37,821 nucleotides of DNA, taken from Cupriavidus yeoncheonensis (GTDB lineage: Bacteria; Pseudomonadota; Gammaproteobacteria; Burkholderiales; Burkholderiaceae). Position numbers and translations under genes: made by a program. The DNA lies in contig NZ_CAJPUY010000040.1 of the NCBI RefSeq assembly GCF_905397275.1, positions 1 through 37,821 of the forward strand. Reading direction: 5' to 3'. This document shows positions 8,635-17,257 of the stretch, piece by piece (within the stretch, counting starts at the first letter, position 1; each line of letters starts with the position of its first letter). The notes under the pieces are model-generated. The model had not been told where the DNA came from and did no database searches. It saw nothing but the letters and a program-made list of their open reading frames with translations.

Positions 8635-9872
8635 TGCAGTGCGACCAGGCGCGCCAGCGCCGGGTCGTTGCCGGGGCCATGCACGCAGCTGACGCCGGCG
8701 GGATCGTAGATCCTGGCCACGCAGCCATTGCAGCTGTCGCAGGCCGAGCGCTGCACTATGCCCCTGTGCCAGTTGGCGACCAGTGCGGGATCATGGATCA
8801 GCGCACGCGCCAGCGCGATGCCGTCGAAGCCCTCTTCCATGAGCTGCGCCACGTTGCCGATCGACTTGACGCCGCCGACGTACGCCAGCGGCATGCGCAC
8901 CGCCCGCCGTACCACGCGCGACGCTTCCAGGAAATACAGCTCGCGGAAAGCGAGATCGCGCGGCGTGCTCTTCTCCAGCATGGTGATGCCGAAGCGTGCC
9001 AGCGCGGTCGGGGCGGCGGCCTTCATCTGCGCCGTCGGCATCGGGCTGCCGAACAGCGCCCAGGGACTTTCCACGTTGCGGCCGCCACTGAGCGTCAGCA
9101 GGTCGGCCCCTTCCGCCTCAAGGATGCGCGCGGTCACGGCCGAGTCCGCGGGCTGGTTGCCGCCCGGCACGCAATCGCTGACGCTGAGCTTGCAGCACAC
9201 CGCAAGGTCGGCGCCGACGGCCTCCTTCACCTGCCGCAGCACCGCCGCCGGGAAGCGGGTCCGGTTCTCCACGCTGCCGCCGAACGGATCGCGCCGCCGG
9301 TTGCTCAGCGGCGACAGGAACTGGTTGAGCAGGTAGCCGTGCCCCATGTGGATCTCGACCGCATCGAAGCCGGCCTCGCGCGCCAGCCGCGCCGCCGCGG
9401 CAAACTGGCAGGCAACCCGCGCCATGTCGGCTTCACGCATGGCGCGCTGGAAATACACGCCATGCATCATGCCGAAGGCATTGAGCCCGGACGATGCGCT
9501 GCCCGGCGCGCGGCTGCCGCCGTGGCGCATGGTGGTGAACGAGCCCGCGTGCGTGATCTGCAGGCAGGCCGCCGCGCCTTCGCGATGCACAGCGTCGGTC
9601 AGCACGCGCAGGTGCGGCACCTGTTCCCCGCGCATGCTGAGCTGGTGCGAGAACGTCAGGCCGTCGTCGGCGACCGCCGCGTAGGCCACCGTGGTCATGC
9701 CCACGCCGCCCGCGGCAAGATCGCGGTGATGCCTCACCAGCGCCTGCGTGGGAAGGCCGTGTGGCGTCATGCCTTCATTAGCGCCCGCCTTGATGAAGCG
9801 GTTGCGCAGCGTGAGCGGGCCAAGGCGCAGCGGCGTGAAGGCCGCCGCCGCCGATGTCTGGGTATCGCGCAT
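8631..9872 (-). CDS. Old-yellow-enzyme family FMN/4Fe-4S oxidoreductase (NADH:flavin oxidoreductase)
   Basis: 413 residues. An N-terminal FMN TIM barrel is clear (PLTLRNRFIKAGANEGM; HMGHGYLLNQFLSPLSNRR; FGGSVENR). Four cysteines near the end (378, 381, 384, 396) have the spacing of the 4Fe-4S motif in 2,4-dienoyl-CoA reductase and BaiCD/BaiH-type steroid reductases. The C-terminal FAD/NAD(P)H half of those roughly 640-670-residue enzymes is absent, so it must get electrons from a separate partner. Context suggests action on a 3-keto-4-ene or similar conjugated steroid or acyl-CoA. Which direction and substrate is unknown. A GGAGAGACAGG site precedes the ATG. It is last of the YCF48-MMPL-flavoprotein group, and its TAG stop lies inside the next promoter motif. 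Confidence 0.85.
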   Translation of the reverse strand: MRDTQTSAAAAFTPLRLGPLTLRNRFIKAGANEGMTPHGLPTQALVRHHRDLAAGGVGMTTVAYAAVADDGLTFSHQLSMRGEQVPHLRVLTDAVHREGAAACLQITHAGSFTTMRHGGSRAPGSASSGLNAFGMMHGVYFQRAMREADMARVACQFAAAARLAREAGFDAVEIHMGHGYLLNQFLSPLSNRRRDPFGGSVENRTRFPAAVLRQVKEAVGADLAVCCKLSVSDCVPGGNQPADSAVTARILEAEGADLLTLSGGRNVESPWALFGSPMPTAQMKAAAPTALARFGITMLEKSTPRDLAFRELYFLEASRVVRRAVRMPLAYVGGVKSIGNVAQLMEEGFDGIALARALIHDPALVANWHRGIVQRSACDSCNGCVARIYDPAGVSCVHGPGNDPALARLVALQ

Positions 9873-9900
9873 CCTGTCTCTCCGATGTCGCCTGCGTGGC

Positions 9901-12354
9901 TCAGGTCGCGTCCGATTTCAGCGCGTGCGCGGGCCGTACCGTCTGGCCGCCTGCCGCGGCCGCGGCAGTGCTGGCCGCCGCGCGGGCGCGCTCCTCATTC
10001 TCCACCCCCAGCCACGCCGCCAGCGCCGGCAGCAGCGATACCGCGCCGAACAGGTTCACCAGGAACATGAAGGCCAGCAGGATGCCCATGTCGGCCTGGA
10101 ACTTGAGCGCGGCAAAGGCCCAGGTGCCCACGCCGATGCACATCGTCAGCGCCGTGAACAGCGCCGCCGAGCCGCGCTGGCGCATGGCCTCGGCAAAGGC
10201 CTGCGGCAGCGCCTGGCCTTCTTCGCGGATCTGGTGCTGGATGCGCTCGTACAGGTAGATGCCGTAGTCGACGCCCACGCCCACGCCCAGCGTGATGACC
10301 GGCAAGGTCGACACCTTCAGGCCGATGCCGAGCCGCGCCATCAGCGCATTGCACAGCACCGACACCAGCGTCAGCGGCACGATGATGCACAGCACCGCGC
10401 GCCAGGAGCGGAACGTCAGCAGGCACAGCAGCGTGATCGCGCCGAAGATCGCCAGCAGCATCGCCACCTCGGCCTCCTCCACCGCTTCATTGGTGGCCGC
10501 CATCACGCCGATATTGCCGCCGGCCAGGCGGAACGCCACATTGGGCGTCTTGTCGGTGGCGTTGAAGCGGCGGATCTCCCGGATGATGTGGGCAATGGTC
10601 GCGCCTTCGTGGTTGGCGGTGTAGATCAGCACCTGGATGGCCTGGCAGTTGGACGTATTCATGCCGTTGTCCGGGTCGTAGGCCTTGGCGCCCTGGCTCA
10701 GGCCCTCGCTGCTGCGCGGCAGCGCCTCCCAGCGCGGATTGCCTTCGTTGTAGGCGCCGATCACCACCTTGGCCAGCGACGACACGCTGACCACCGACTG
10801 CACGCCGGACACGCCGCGCATATGCATCTCGAAGCGCTCCACCGCGCTCATCACCGGGTAGTGCAGGCAGCCGTCGTCGAAGTCGGTCGGCTCCACCACC
10901 ACGGTCAGCGCATCCGAGCCGATGTTGTACTGGCCCACGATGCTGGCGCTGTCGCGGTTGTAGCGCGAATCCGCGCGCAGCTCCGGCGCGCCGGTGCCGA
11001 CATCGCCGATCTTCAGGCCGCGCGATTCGATGGCACCGGCCGCCAGCAGCGCCAGCGCGGCCAGGAACACGCAGAGTGCGGGCGCCGGGCGCGCCAGTGC
11101 GCCAAACTTCTGCCACAGCCCGCCATTTCCCTGCCCTTTCTCCTGCGCGCGCCGCGCCTGCGCCCGCGCCAGCGCCGACGGCTCCAGCCGCGTGTACGAC
11201 AGCAGGATCGGCAGGAACACCTTGTTGGTCACGATCATCAATAGCACGCCCAGGCAGGCGGTAATGCCAAGCTCGCGCACGATATCGATCTCGATGCGCA
11301 TGATGACCATGAAGCCCAGCGCATTGGTCAGCAACGCCACCGTGCCGGGGAGGAACAACTTGCGGAAGGCCGCGCCGGCGCTATCCAGCGCATTGAGCCC
11401 CTGCACCACCTCCTGCTTCCAGGCGTTGGTCATCTGCACCGCATGCGAGACCCCGATCGAGAAGATCAGGAACGGCACCAGGATCGACATCGGATCGATG
11501 CCGTAGCCCAGCAGCGGCAGCAGGCCCAGCAGCCAGCACACCGGCAGCAGCGCCACCACCAGCGCCAGCACCGTGATGCGCAGGGAGCGCGTGTACAGCC
11601 ACAGCAGCAGCGCCGTCACGGCGAAGGCCAGCGCGAAGAAGCCCATCACGCCCGCGATCCCCGCCTCGACATCGCCCACCAGCTTGGCGAAGCCGACGAC
11701 GTTGACTTCGACATCGGTGCCGCCGAACTGCGCGCGGATCTTCTCGAGCTGGCGCGCCACGGTGCCGTAGTCGATGGTCTTGCCGGTGTCCGGGTCGGTC
11801 TCGCGCAGCTCCGCGCGGATCAGCGCGGACTTCAGGTCATTGCTGACCAGCCGGCCGATCTGGCCTGAACGCGCCACATTGCGCCGCACCTTGTCGAGCT
11901 CGTCGGGCGCGCCGGAGAAGCGTCCGGGCACCACCACGTCGCCGCGAAAGCCGGCCTCGGTCACCTCGGTGTAGCGCACGTTGGGCGTGAACAGCGAGAA
12001 CACGCGCGAACGGTCCACGCCGGGGATGAAGAACACTTCATCGGTGGCGTGGCGCAGCTTGTCCATGAAGGCGGCGTTGTAGATATCGCCGTCGCCCTTC
12101 CAGCGCAGGCTCACCAGCACCGTATTGGCACCCGAGAAGGTGCTCGCGTACTTGGTGAACACCTGCATGTACGGGTGCTGCAGCGGGATCATCTTGTTGA
12201 AGCCGGGATCGAGCCGCAGGCGCGTGGCGGAGAAGCCCAGCGCCATGGTCACGGCCAGGCATAGCAACAGCAGCAGGCGGCGCCGGCGCATCAGCACGCT
12301 GGCGCAGGCATCGACGAAGCGGCCCAGGCGGCCGGGGGAGTGGGGGCGGGTCAT
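9901..12354 (-). CDS. MMPL/RND-family transporter
   Basis: 817 residues with the two-fold layout of the RND/MMPL superfamily: one helix at about 24-44, a large periplasmic loop (about 45-245), a block of five or six helices (about 250-400), a further helix near 440, a second periplasmic loop, and a last helix block from about 640 to 790. GVGVGVDYGIYLYERI, with the Asp typical of the proton path, lies in the second block. MMPL proteins of this size next to a YCF48-like protein recur in loci for very hydrophobic substrates in Proteobacteria, so uptake or membrane transfer of steroid is a reasonable inference. Efflux is equally possible. It starts 66 nt after the YCF48 gene and ends 28 nt before the flavoprotein gene, in the same direction. 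The ribosome site is modest (GAGAACC). Confidence 0.88.
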   Translation of the reverse strand: MTRPHSPGRLGRFVDACASVLMRRRRLLLLLCLAVTMALGFSATRLRLDPGFNKMIPLQHPYMQVFTKYASTFSGANTVLVSLRWKGDGDIYNAAFMDKLRHATDEVFFIPGVDRSRVFSLFTPNVRYTEVTEAGFRGDVVVPGRFSGAPDELDKVRRNVARSGQIGRLVSNDLKSALIRAELRETDPDTGKTIDYGTVARQLEKIRAQFGGTDVEVNVVGFAKLVGDVEAGIAGVMGFFALAFAVTALLLWLYTRSLRITVLALVVALLPVCWLLGLLPLLGYGIDPMSILVPFLIFSIGVSHAVQMTNAWKQEVVQGLNALDSAGAAFRKLFLPGTVALLTNALGFMVIMRIEIDIVRELGITACLGVLLMIVTNKVFLPILLSYTRLEPSALARAQARRAQEKGQGNGGLWQKFGALARPAPALCVFLAALALLAAGAIESRGLKIGDVGTGAPELRADSRYNRDSASIVGQYNIGSDALTVVVEPTDFDDGCLHYPVMSAVERFEMHMRGVSGVQSVVSVSSLAKVVIGAYNEGNPRWEALPRSSEGLSQGAKAYDPDNGMNTSNCQAIQVLIYTANHEGATIAHIIREIRRFNATDKTPNVAFRLAGGNIGVMAATNEAVEEAEVAMLLAIFGAITLLCLLTFRSWRAVLCIIVPLTLVSVLCNALMARLGIGLKVSTLPVITLGVGVGVDYGIYLYERIQHQIREEGQALPQAFAEAMRQRGSAALFTALTMCIGVGTWAFAALKFQADMGILLAFMFLVNLFGAVSLLPALAAWLGVENEERARAAASTAAAAAGGQTVRPAHALKSDAT

Positions 12355-12420
12355 GATGGTTCTCGCGTTCGGTCGTGCGGGTTCAACGGGGCGGGCGCCG
12401 GGGGGGAGCCGAGCCGGATT

Positions 12421-13383
12421 TCAGCGCGTGGCCGCGAGCGTGGCGCCGGACAGGCCGCCGTTGCCACCGAGCGCCAGCGTGTCCTTGCCGGTCGGGACCA
12501 GCGCGGCCAGGGACTGCGGGCTGCCGGCCGGCAGCGCCGCGAAGTGGCGCCCGCCGTCGGCGGACATCACCAGCATGCCGCCCTGCCCGGCCAGTACGAT
12601 GCGGCCATCGGCCAGCTCGGCGCCACCGAAGAACGAAGTCCTGAGGCCGGTTTCCGCGGCCTGCCAGGTCGTGCCGAAATCCTCGCTGCGCAGCGCGTTG
12701 CCGCGCATGCCGTAGGCCAGCCAGGCGCCGTCGCGCAGCGGCAGCGCGCCGTACAGCGAGCCTTCATAAGGGGTCTTGAGCGGCTCCCAATGGCTGCCGC
12801 CATCGGTCGAGCGCAGTACCAGGCCGGCTTCGCCGACCAGCATCAGGCGCCCCTGCGCATCCGCGGCGATAGCGTTGAGGTGGCGGTCCTGCATAGTCTT
12901 GTCCGGCGCCGCGTCCCAATGCCTGCCCTGGTCATGCGAGACCAGGAGCCGGCCAAAGCTGCCCACGGCGAACCACGGCCCGCTGGCCTGGGCCAGGGCG
13001 CCCAGCAGCGGGTCGGACGATTGCGAGTCAAAGGCAACCTGCTGCCAGTGCGCGCCGCCGTCTTCGGTGCGCAGGATCAGGCCGCTGTGGCCGACCGCGA
13101 TGCCCAGCCGGCTGTCGGCGAAGGACACCTGCGTCAGCGTGGCGCCCTGCGGCTGGTCCACCGTTGCCTGGCGCCAGTTGCGCCCCAGGTCGTCGCTGAG
13201 CAGGATCTTGCCGCGCTCGCCGACCGCGACCAGGCGCTGGCCGGCGCGGGCGATGCCGTTGACCTGCAGGCCGTCGGGGCGCAGTGCGGTGGCCGGGAAC
13301 GGCGGCAGCGGACGCGGCGCGAAGGCCCATACCGCGGTAGCCAGCACGGCCACCGACATGGCGATGCCGATCAGTCGTTTCAT
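12421..13383 (-). CDS. YCF48/HCF136-like exported beta-propeller protein
   Basis: 320 residues. The N-terminus MKRLIGIAMSVAVLATAVWA is a signal peptide or membrane anchor. The rest is made of repeats with GxxGxIL-S-DxGxxW signatures (for example VGERGKILLSDDLGRNW, GHSGLILRTEDGGAHW), the sialidase/BNR-like blades of the YCF48 family. In plants and cyanobacteria such proteins assist photosystem II assembly. In heterotrophs they often sit beside MMPL transporters and presumably act with them in the periplasm. The ATG at 13383 follows a GGAGGAGAC site and gives a clean signal peptide. It is the first gene after the hairpin at 13467-13498, and no copy of the shared promoter motif was seen before it. 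Confidence 0.85.
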   Translation of the reverse strand: MKRLIGIAMSVAVLATAVWAFAPRPLPPFPATALRPDGLQVNGIARAGQRLVAVGERGKILLSDDLGRNWRQATVDQPQGATLTQVSFADSRLGIAVGHSGLILRTEDGGAHWQQVAFDSQSSDPLLGALAQASGPWFAVGSFGRLLVSHDQGRHWDAAPDKTMQDRHLNAIAADAQGRLMLVGEAGLVLRSTDGGSHWEPLKTPYEGSLYGALPLRDGAWLAYGMRGNALRSEDFGTTWQAAETGLRTSFFGGAELADGRIVLAGQGGMLVMSADGGRHFAALPAGSPQSLAALVPTGKDTLALGGNGGLSGATLAATR

Positions 13384-13466
13384 TTGTCTCCTCCGTTCTG
13401 GAGTGGTGGCAGGCGGCCTCGTGGCGGGCCATGCATGCCGGGGCTGCCTGGTGCAGCGAACTGTTC

Positions 13467-13498
13467 TCCGCGCTCTCCCATGAATGGGAGAGCGCGGA
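13467..13498 (-). terminator. Strong 15-bp inverted repeat between thiolase and YCF48 genes
   Basis: The arms 13467-13481 and 13484-13498 are perfectly complementary, giving a GC-rich hairpin with an effective four-base loop (TGAA). It lies 17-48 nt past the thiolase stop on the transcribed strand. There is no U-run after it on the minus strand, so it may be a partial terminator or an RNA-stabilising stem. It separates the CoA-thioester enzymes from the transport genes. Confidence 0.55.
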
Positions 13499-13514
13499 AA
13501 ACCGGCGGTTCTTG

Positions 13515-14717
13515 CTACAGCACGTCGAACAGCGCGGCCGCCCCCATGCCGCCACCGATGCACATCGTCACCACCGCCTGCCGCACGCCGCGGCGCCGGC
13601 CCTCGATCAGCGCATGCGCGGCCATCCGGGCGCCCGACATGCCGAACGGGTGCCCGACCGAGATCGCGCCGCCGTTCACGTTGAGCCGCGCATCGGGGAT
13701 GCCCAGCTTCTGCTGGCAGTACAGCACCTGCGAGGCGAAGGCCTCGTTCAGCTCCCACAGCCCGACGTCGGCCACCGTCATGCCGTAGCGCGCCAGCAGC
13801 TTCGGCACCGCGAACACAGGGCCGATGCCCATCTCGTCGGGCGCACAGCCCGCCACGGCCATGCCGCGGTAGCGGCCCAGCGGACGCAGGCCGCGGCGGC
13901 GCGCTTCGTCGGCGCTCATCAGCAGCACGGCGGCAGCACCGTCGGACAACTGCGAGGCATTGCCTGCGGTGATGTGCTCGCCCTCGGCCACCGCCTGCCC
14001 GCCGCTCCAGACCGGCTTGAGCGCGGCCAGGCTGGCCGCCGTGGTATCGGGCCGGTTGCATTCGTCCTGCGCCAGCGTCACGCTCTCGTGGCCCGTCAGC
14101 ACGCCGGCCTTGTCGAACAGCACGCGGCGCGTTTCCAGCGGCACGATCTCGTCGTCGAAGGCGCCGCGCCGCTGCGCCTCGGCGGTGCGCTGCTGGCTGC
14201 GCCAGGCGTAGGCATCCTGCTCGGCACGGCTGATGCCGTAGCGGCGCGCCACCACCTCGGCGGTCTCGATCATCGCCATATAGGCGGCCGGCTGCCGCGC
14301 CAGCACCGCTTCGGACTGGGCGCGGTAGCTGTTCTTGTACTTGTTCTGCGTGAGCGAGATCGACTCCGCGCCGCCGGCCACGATGATGTCGGCCTCGCCG
14401 CACTGGATCGCGCGGGCACCCGCGGCGATCGTCATCAGGCCCGAGCCGCACATGCGGTCCATGGTCATGCCCGGCACGCTGTCGGGCAGCCCCGCGGCCA
14501 CCGCGCACAGGCGGCCCAGGTTGTAGCCCTGCGTACCCTGCTGCGCGGCCGCGCCGATCAGCACGTCGTCGATCTCGGCCGGGTCCACGCCCGCGCGCTC
14601 GACCACCGCGCGCACCACGTGGCCACCCAGCGCCGGGGTCTCGGTATCGTTGAAGGCGCCGCGGAAGGCCTTGCCGATGGGGGTGCGCGCAACGGCGACA
14701 ATGACTGCTTCATTCAT
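13515..14717 (-). CDS. Acetyl-CoA C-acyltransferase (thiolase)
   Basis: 400 residues. The nucleophilic Cys is Cys90 in MTMDRMCGSG, the His lies in SVGHPFGMSGAR and the second Cys in MCIGGGMG near the C-terminus, so all three catalytic positions are present. Thiolases cleave a 3-ketoacyl-CoA with CoA to release acetyl- or propionyl-CoA. It differs from the FadA6-type thiolase in the same locus, so it probably serves another step, such as side-chain or late intermediates. It is the last gene of the long operon that begins at hsaC: 16 nt after the MaoC gene and before the hairpin. Confidence 0.9.
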   Translation of the reverse strand: MNEAVIVAVARTPIGKAFRGAFNDTETPALGGHVVRAVVERAGVDPAEIDDVLIGAAAQQGTQGYNLGRLCAVAAGLPDSVPGMTMDRMCGSGLMTIAAGARAIQCGEADIIVAGGAESISLTQNKYKNSYRAQSEAVLARQPAAYMAMIETAEVVARRYGISRAEQDAYAWRSQQRTAEAQRRGAFDDEIVPLETRRVLFDKAGVLTGHESVTLAQDECNRPDTTAASLAALKPVWSGGQAVAEGEHITAGNASQLSDGAAAVLLMSADEARRRGLRPLGRYRGMAVAGCAPDEMGIGPVFAVPKLLARYGMTVADVGLWELNEAFASQVLYCQQKLGIPDARLNVNGGAISVGHPFGMSGARMAAHALIEGRRRGVRQAVVTMCIGGGMGAAALFDVL

Positions 14718-14733
14718 GCTCGGTTCCCTGTGG

Positions 14734-15189
14734 TCAGAAGTAGTAACGGCTGATGGTCTCGGCCACGCAGGCGGGCTTGGCCTCGCCTTCGATCTCCACC
14801 GTCATGCGCACCACCGACTGCACGCCGCCCGGCAGGGTCTCGGCCCGCACCAGTTCGCCCACGCCGCGCACGCGCGCGCCGACGCGCACCGGCGCCGGGA
14901 AGCGGACCTTGTCGCAGCCGTAGTTGACGCCCCACTTCATGCCTTCGACGGTGACCAGTTCCGGCAGGAACTGGTTGACCAGCGCCAGCGTCAGGTAGCC
15001 GTGGGCAATGCAGCCACCGTAGGGGCCCTGCGCGGCGCGCTCCGGATCGACGTGGAGCCACTGGTGGTCGCCGGTGGCATCGGCGAACTGGTTGACCTGG
15101 TCCTGGGTAATGCGGGTCCAGGCGCTTTCGCCGAGGCGTTGGCCGACGGCGGCGTGGATGTCTTCGGCAGAACGGAAAATGCGTGGCAT
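14734..15189 (-). CDS. MaoC-family (R)-specific enoyl-CoA hydratase
   Basis: 151 residues forming a single hot-dog domain. The hydratase motif FADATGDHQWLH carries the expected Asp (41) and His (46), followed by the GPYGGCIAHGYLTL segment that lines the acyl pocket. It closely resembles the mycobacterial HtdZ (Rv0130) type, including the C-terminal KPACVAE. It would add water to a trans-2-enoyl-CoA during beta-oxidation of a steroid-derived chain. A weak TAGGAA ribosome site lies before the ATG. It sits between ipdF (57 nt gap) and the thiolase (16 nt gap) in the same operon. Confidence 0.88.
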   Translation of the reverse strand: MPRIFRSAEDIHAAVGQRLGESAWTRITQDQVNQFADATGDHQWLHVDPERAAQGPYGGCIAHGYLTLALVNQFLPELVTVEGMKWGVNYGCDKVRFPAPVRVGARVRGVGELVRAETLPGGVQSVVRMTVEIEGEAKPACVAETISRYYF

Positions 15190-15245
15190 GTCTGGTTCCT
15201 ACTCTTGTTCCCGATTCCGGCTGTGCTGCCCGGCCTTGCTTGCGT

Positions 15246-16058
15246 TCAGGCGCGCTGGCTGCTCACCGGCAACACCTCGCCGGTCATATAAGACGCGTAG
15301 TCGCTGGCCAGGAACACCATCACATTGGCCACCTCCCACACCTCCGCCGCGCGCCCGAAGGCTTCACGCTCGCTGAGCTGGCGCAGCAGGTCGGCCGGCG
15401 CCGACTTCTTCAGGAAATCGTGCAGCGCGATGCTGGGCGCCACCGCGTTGATGCGCACACCGAACTCGGCGGCCTCCATCGCGCTGCAGCGCGTCAGCGC
15501 CATCACGCCGGCCTTGGCCGCGGCGTAGTGCGACTGCTCCTTCTGCGCACGCCAGCCAAGCACCGAGGCGTTGTTGACGATCGCGCCGCGCCGGCGCCCC
15601 TGCATGTGCGGCAAGATCGCGCGCGTCATGCGGAAGGTGCCGGTGAGGGAAATATCGATCACGCGCGACCACTCGGCATCGTCCATATCAACTAGGCGGC
15701 GCGAGCCGCCCAGCCCGGCGTTGTTGATCAGCACGTCGGTGCCGCCGAGCGCCTCTTCCGCGGCGGCCACGAGTGCACGGACCTGCGCTTCGTCGGACAC
15801 ATCGCAAAGCTGTCCATGGATCGCCTGCAGCCCGGTTTCCGCACGCAGACGCCCTACGGCTTCGTCCAGCCGCTTGGGATGGACGTCGGAGATCATCAAC
15901 GCGCGGCAGCCCTCCTCCGCGCAGCGGCGCGCCGCGGCAAAGCCGATGCCGGCGCCCGCGGCCGCGGTGATGAGGACGCTCTTGCCGGCGAGCAGCTGGT
16001 GGCCGGGCACATAGGCCGGCGCTGCGGGGGCTTCGTAGGCTTCGATGTTCTGGGTCAT
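15246..16058 (-). CDS. ipdF: IpdF-like 5-hydroxy-HIP-CoA dehydrogenase (SDR)
   Basis: 270 residues. The SDR nucleotide motif is in the unusual form TAAAGAGIG (31-39), the NNAGLGG motif is at about 112-118, and the catalytic Ser165, Tyr178 and Lys182 lie in NNASVLGWRAQ and SHYAAAK. NASVLGWRAQ, HYAAAKAGVMALTRCSAMEA and the SDYASYMTGEVLPVS ending are close to mycobacterial IpdF (Rv3559c). That enzyme works on the 5-hydroxyl of HIP-CoA at the start of C/D-ring breakdown. The ATG at 16058 overlaps the stop of the upstream fadE30 gene as ATGA, so the two are translationally coupled, as expected for consecutive steps of one pathway. Confidence 0.9.
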   Translation of the reverse strand: MTQNIEAYEAPAAPAYVPGHQLLAGKSVLITAAAGAGIGFAAARRCAEEGCRALMISDVHPKRLDEAVGRLRAETGLQAIHGQLCDVSDEAQVRALVAAAEEALGGTDVLINNAGLGGSRRLVDMDDAEWSRVIDISLTGTFRMTRAILPHMQGRRRGAIVNNASVLGWRAQKEQSHYAAAKAGVMALTRCSAMEAAEFGVRINAVAPSIALHDFLKKSAPADLLRQLSEREAFGRAAEVWEVANVMVFLASDYASYMTGEVLPVSSQRA

Positions 16059-17257
16059 GACTGTCCTCGAGCTTCGCGCGGCATGCCAAGGCCGCGTTCG
16101 GCGATGATGTTGAGCTGGATTTCGTTGGTGCCGGCGTAGATGGTGTCGGCGCGCGAGAACAGCGCCATCTGCTGCAGGCGGGTGCGGCGGGCGTCGCCGG
16201 GGTCGAGCACATTGGCCAGGGGGCCCAGCACGTCCAGCGCGAGCTGGCCCAGGTCGCGGTGCCAGTTGGACCAGTAGTACTTGTAGATCAGCGCCTCGCG
16301 CTGCAGGGCGGTGCCACCGTCCTGGCTGGCCTGCGCCGCGCCGGCCAGCATGCGCAGCGCGTTGGCGCGCATCACGCGCAGTCCGGCCCAGGCGCGCGCG
16401 ATGCGCTGGCGCACCAGCGCATCGCGGCTGCTGCCGTTGTCGCGCGCCGTCTGCGCCACCCATTCCAGCTCATGCGTGAACTGCATCTGCTGGCCGAGCG
16501 TGGAAATGCCGCGCTCGAAGCCCAGCAGCGCCATGGCGATGCGCCACCCGTCGCCGGGCTCGCCCAGCACGTCGGCGGCCGCGGCGCGCGCGCCGTCGAA
16601 GAACACCTCGTTGAATTCGGCGCCGCCGCCCATCTGCCGGATCGGGCGGATCTCGATGCCGGGCTGGTCCAGCGGCAGCATCAGGAAGATCAGCCCCTTG
16701 CTGCCGCGCGAGCCAGGCTCGCAGCGCGCCAGCACGAAGATCCAGTCGGAATCGTGCGCGAGCGAGGTCCACACTTTCTGGCCGCTGACCAGCCAGTCGC
16801 CGCTGGCGGCATCACGTACGGCGCGCGTGCGCACATTGGCCAGGTCCGAGCCCGCGCCGGGTTCCGAATAGCCCTGGCACCAGAACGTAGTGCCATGGCG
16901 GATGCCGGGCAGCAGGCGCGCCTTCTGGTCCTCGGTGCCGAAGGCGATCAGGGTCGGACCGATCAGGCCCTCGCCGATATGGCCCATGCGGCCCGGGCCG
17001 CCGGCGCGCGCGTATTCCTCGTGGAAGATCACCTGCTGCATCACCGGCAGGTCGCGCCCGCCATGCGCGCGCGGCCAGCCCAGGCCGGTCCAGCCGCCCT
17101 CGGCCAGGCGCCGTTCCCAACCCTTGCGCAGCGCGGGAAAGGCGTCTTCGTCGCCGGGGCCGCCGCGGTGTTTCAGGCAGGCGAATTCGCCTGCCAGGTT
17201 GGCGGCCATCCATCGGGCCACCTCGGCGCGGAAGGCCGACTCTTCATGCGCGGTCAT
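16055..17257 (-). CDS. fadE30: FadE30-like acyl-CoA dehydrogenase (5-OH-HIP-CoA dehydrogenase)
   Basis: 400 residues with the full acyl-CoA dehydrogenase fold. The flavin motif WCQGYSEPGAGSDLANVRT, the GQKVWTSLAH strand, AEFNEVFFDGAR and the C-terminal TIYAGTNEIQLNIIAERGLG are all visible. The overall wording is that of mycobacterial FadE30 (Rv3560c), which introduces a double bond into the propanoyl side chain of 5-OH-HIP-CoA. It overlaps the preceding dehydrogenase gene as ATGA at 17254-17257 and the following ipdF in the same way. The FadE30-IpdF order mirrors the actinobacterial locus. The ligase FadD3 that makes its substrate is not in the window. Confidence 0.9.
   Translation of the reverse strand: MTAHEESAFRAEVARWMAANLAGEFACLKHRGGPGDEDAFPALRKGWERRLAEGGWTGLGWPRAHGGRDLPVMQQVIFHEEYARAGGPGRMGHIGEGLIGPTLIAFGTEDQKARLLPGIRHGTTFWCQGYSEPGAGSDLANVRTRAVRDAASGDWLVSGQKVWTSLAHDSDWIFVLARCEPGSRGSKGLIFLMLPLDQPGIEIRPIRQMGGGAEFNEVFFDGARAAAADVLGEPGDGWRIAMALLGFERGISTLGQQMQFTHELEWVAQTARDNGSSRDALVRQRIARAWAGLRVMRANALRMLAGAAQASQDGGTALQREALIYKYYWSNWHRDLGQLALDVLGPLANVLDPGDARRTRLQQMALFSRADTIYAGTNEIQLNIIAERGLGMPREARGQS

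Noticed and set aside
8679..10070. Long open frames antisense to the real genes throughout the window (for example 8679-10070, 9748-11244, 21605-22888, 24540-26510 on plus)
   Set aside because: They mirror conserved coding genes on the other strand, have the Arg/Ala/Pro/His-rich composition of GC-driven shadow frames, and show no domains or ribosome sites.
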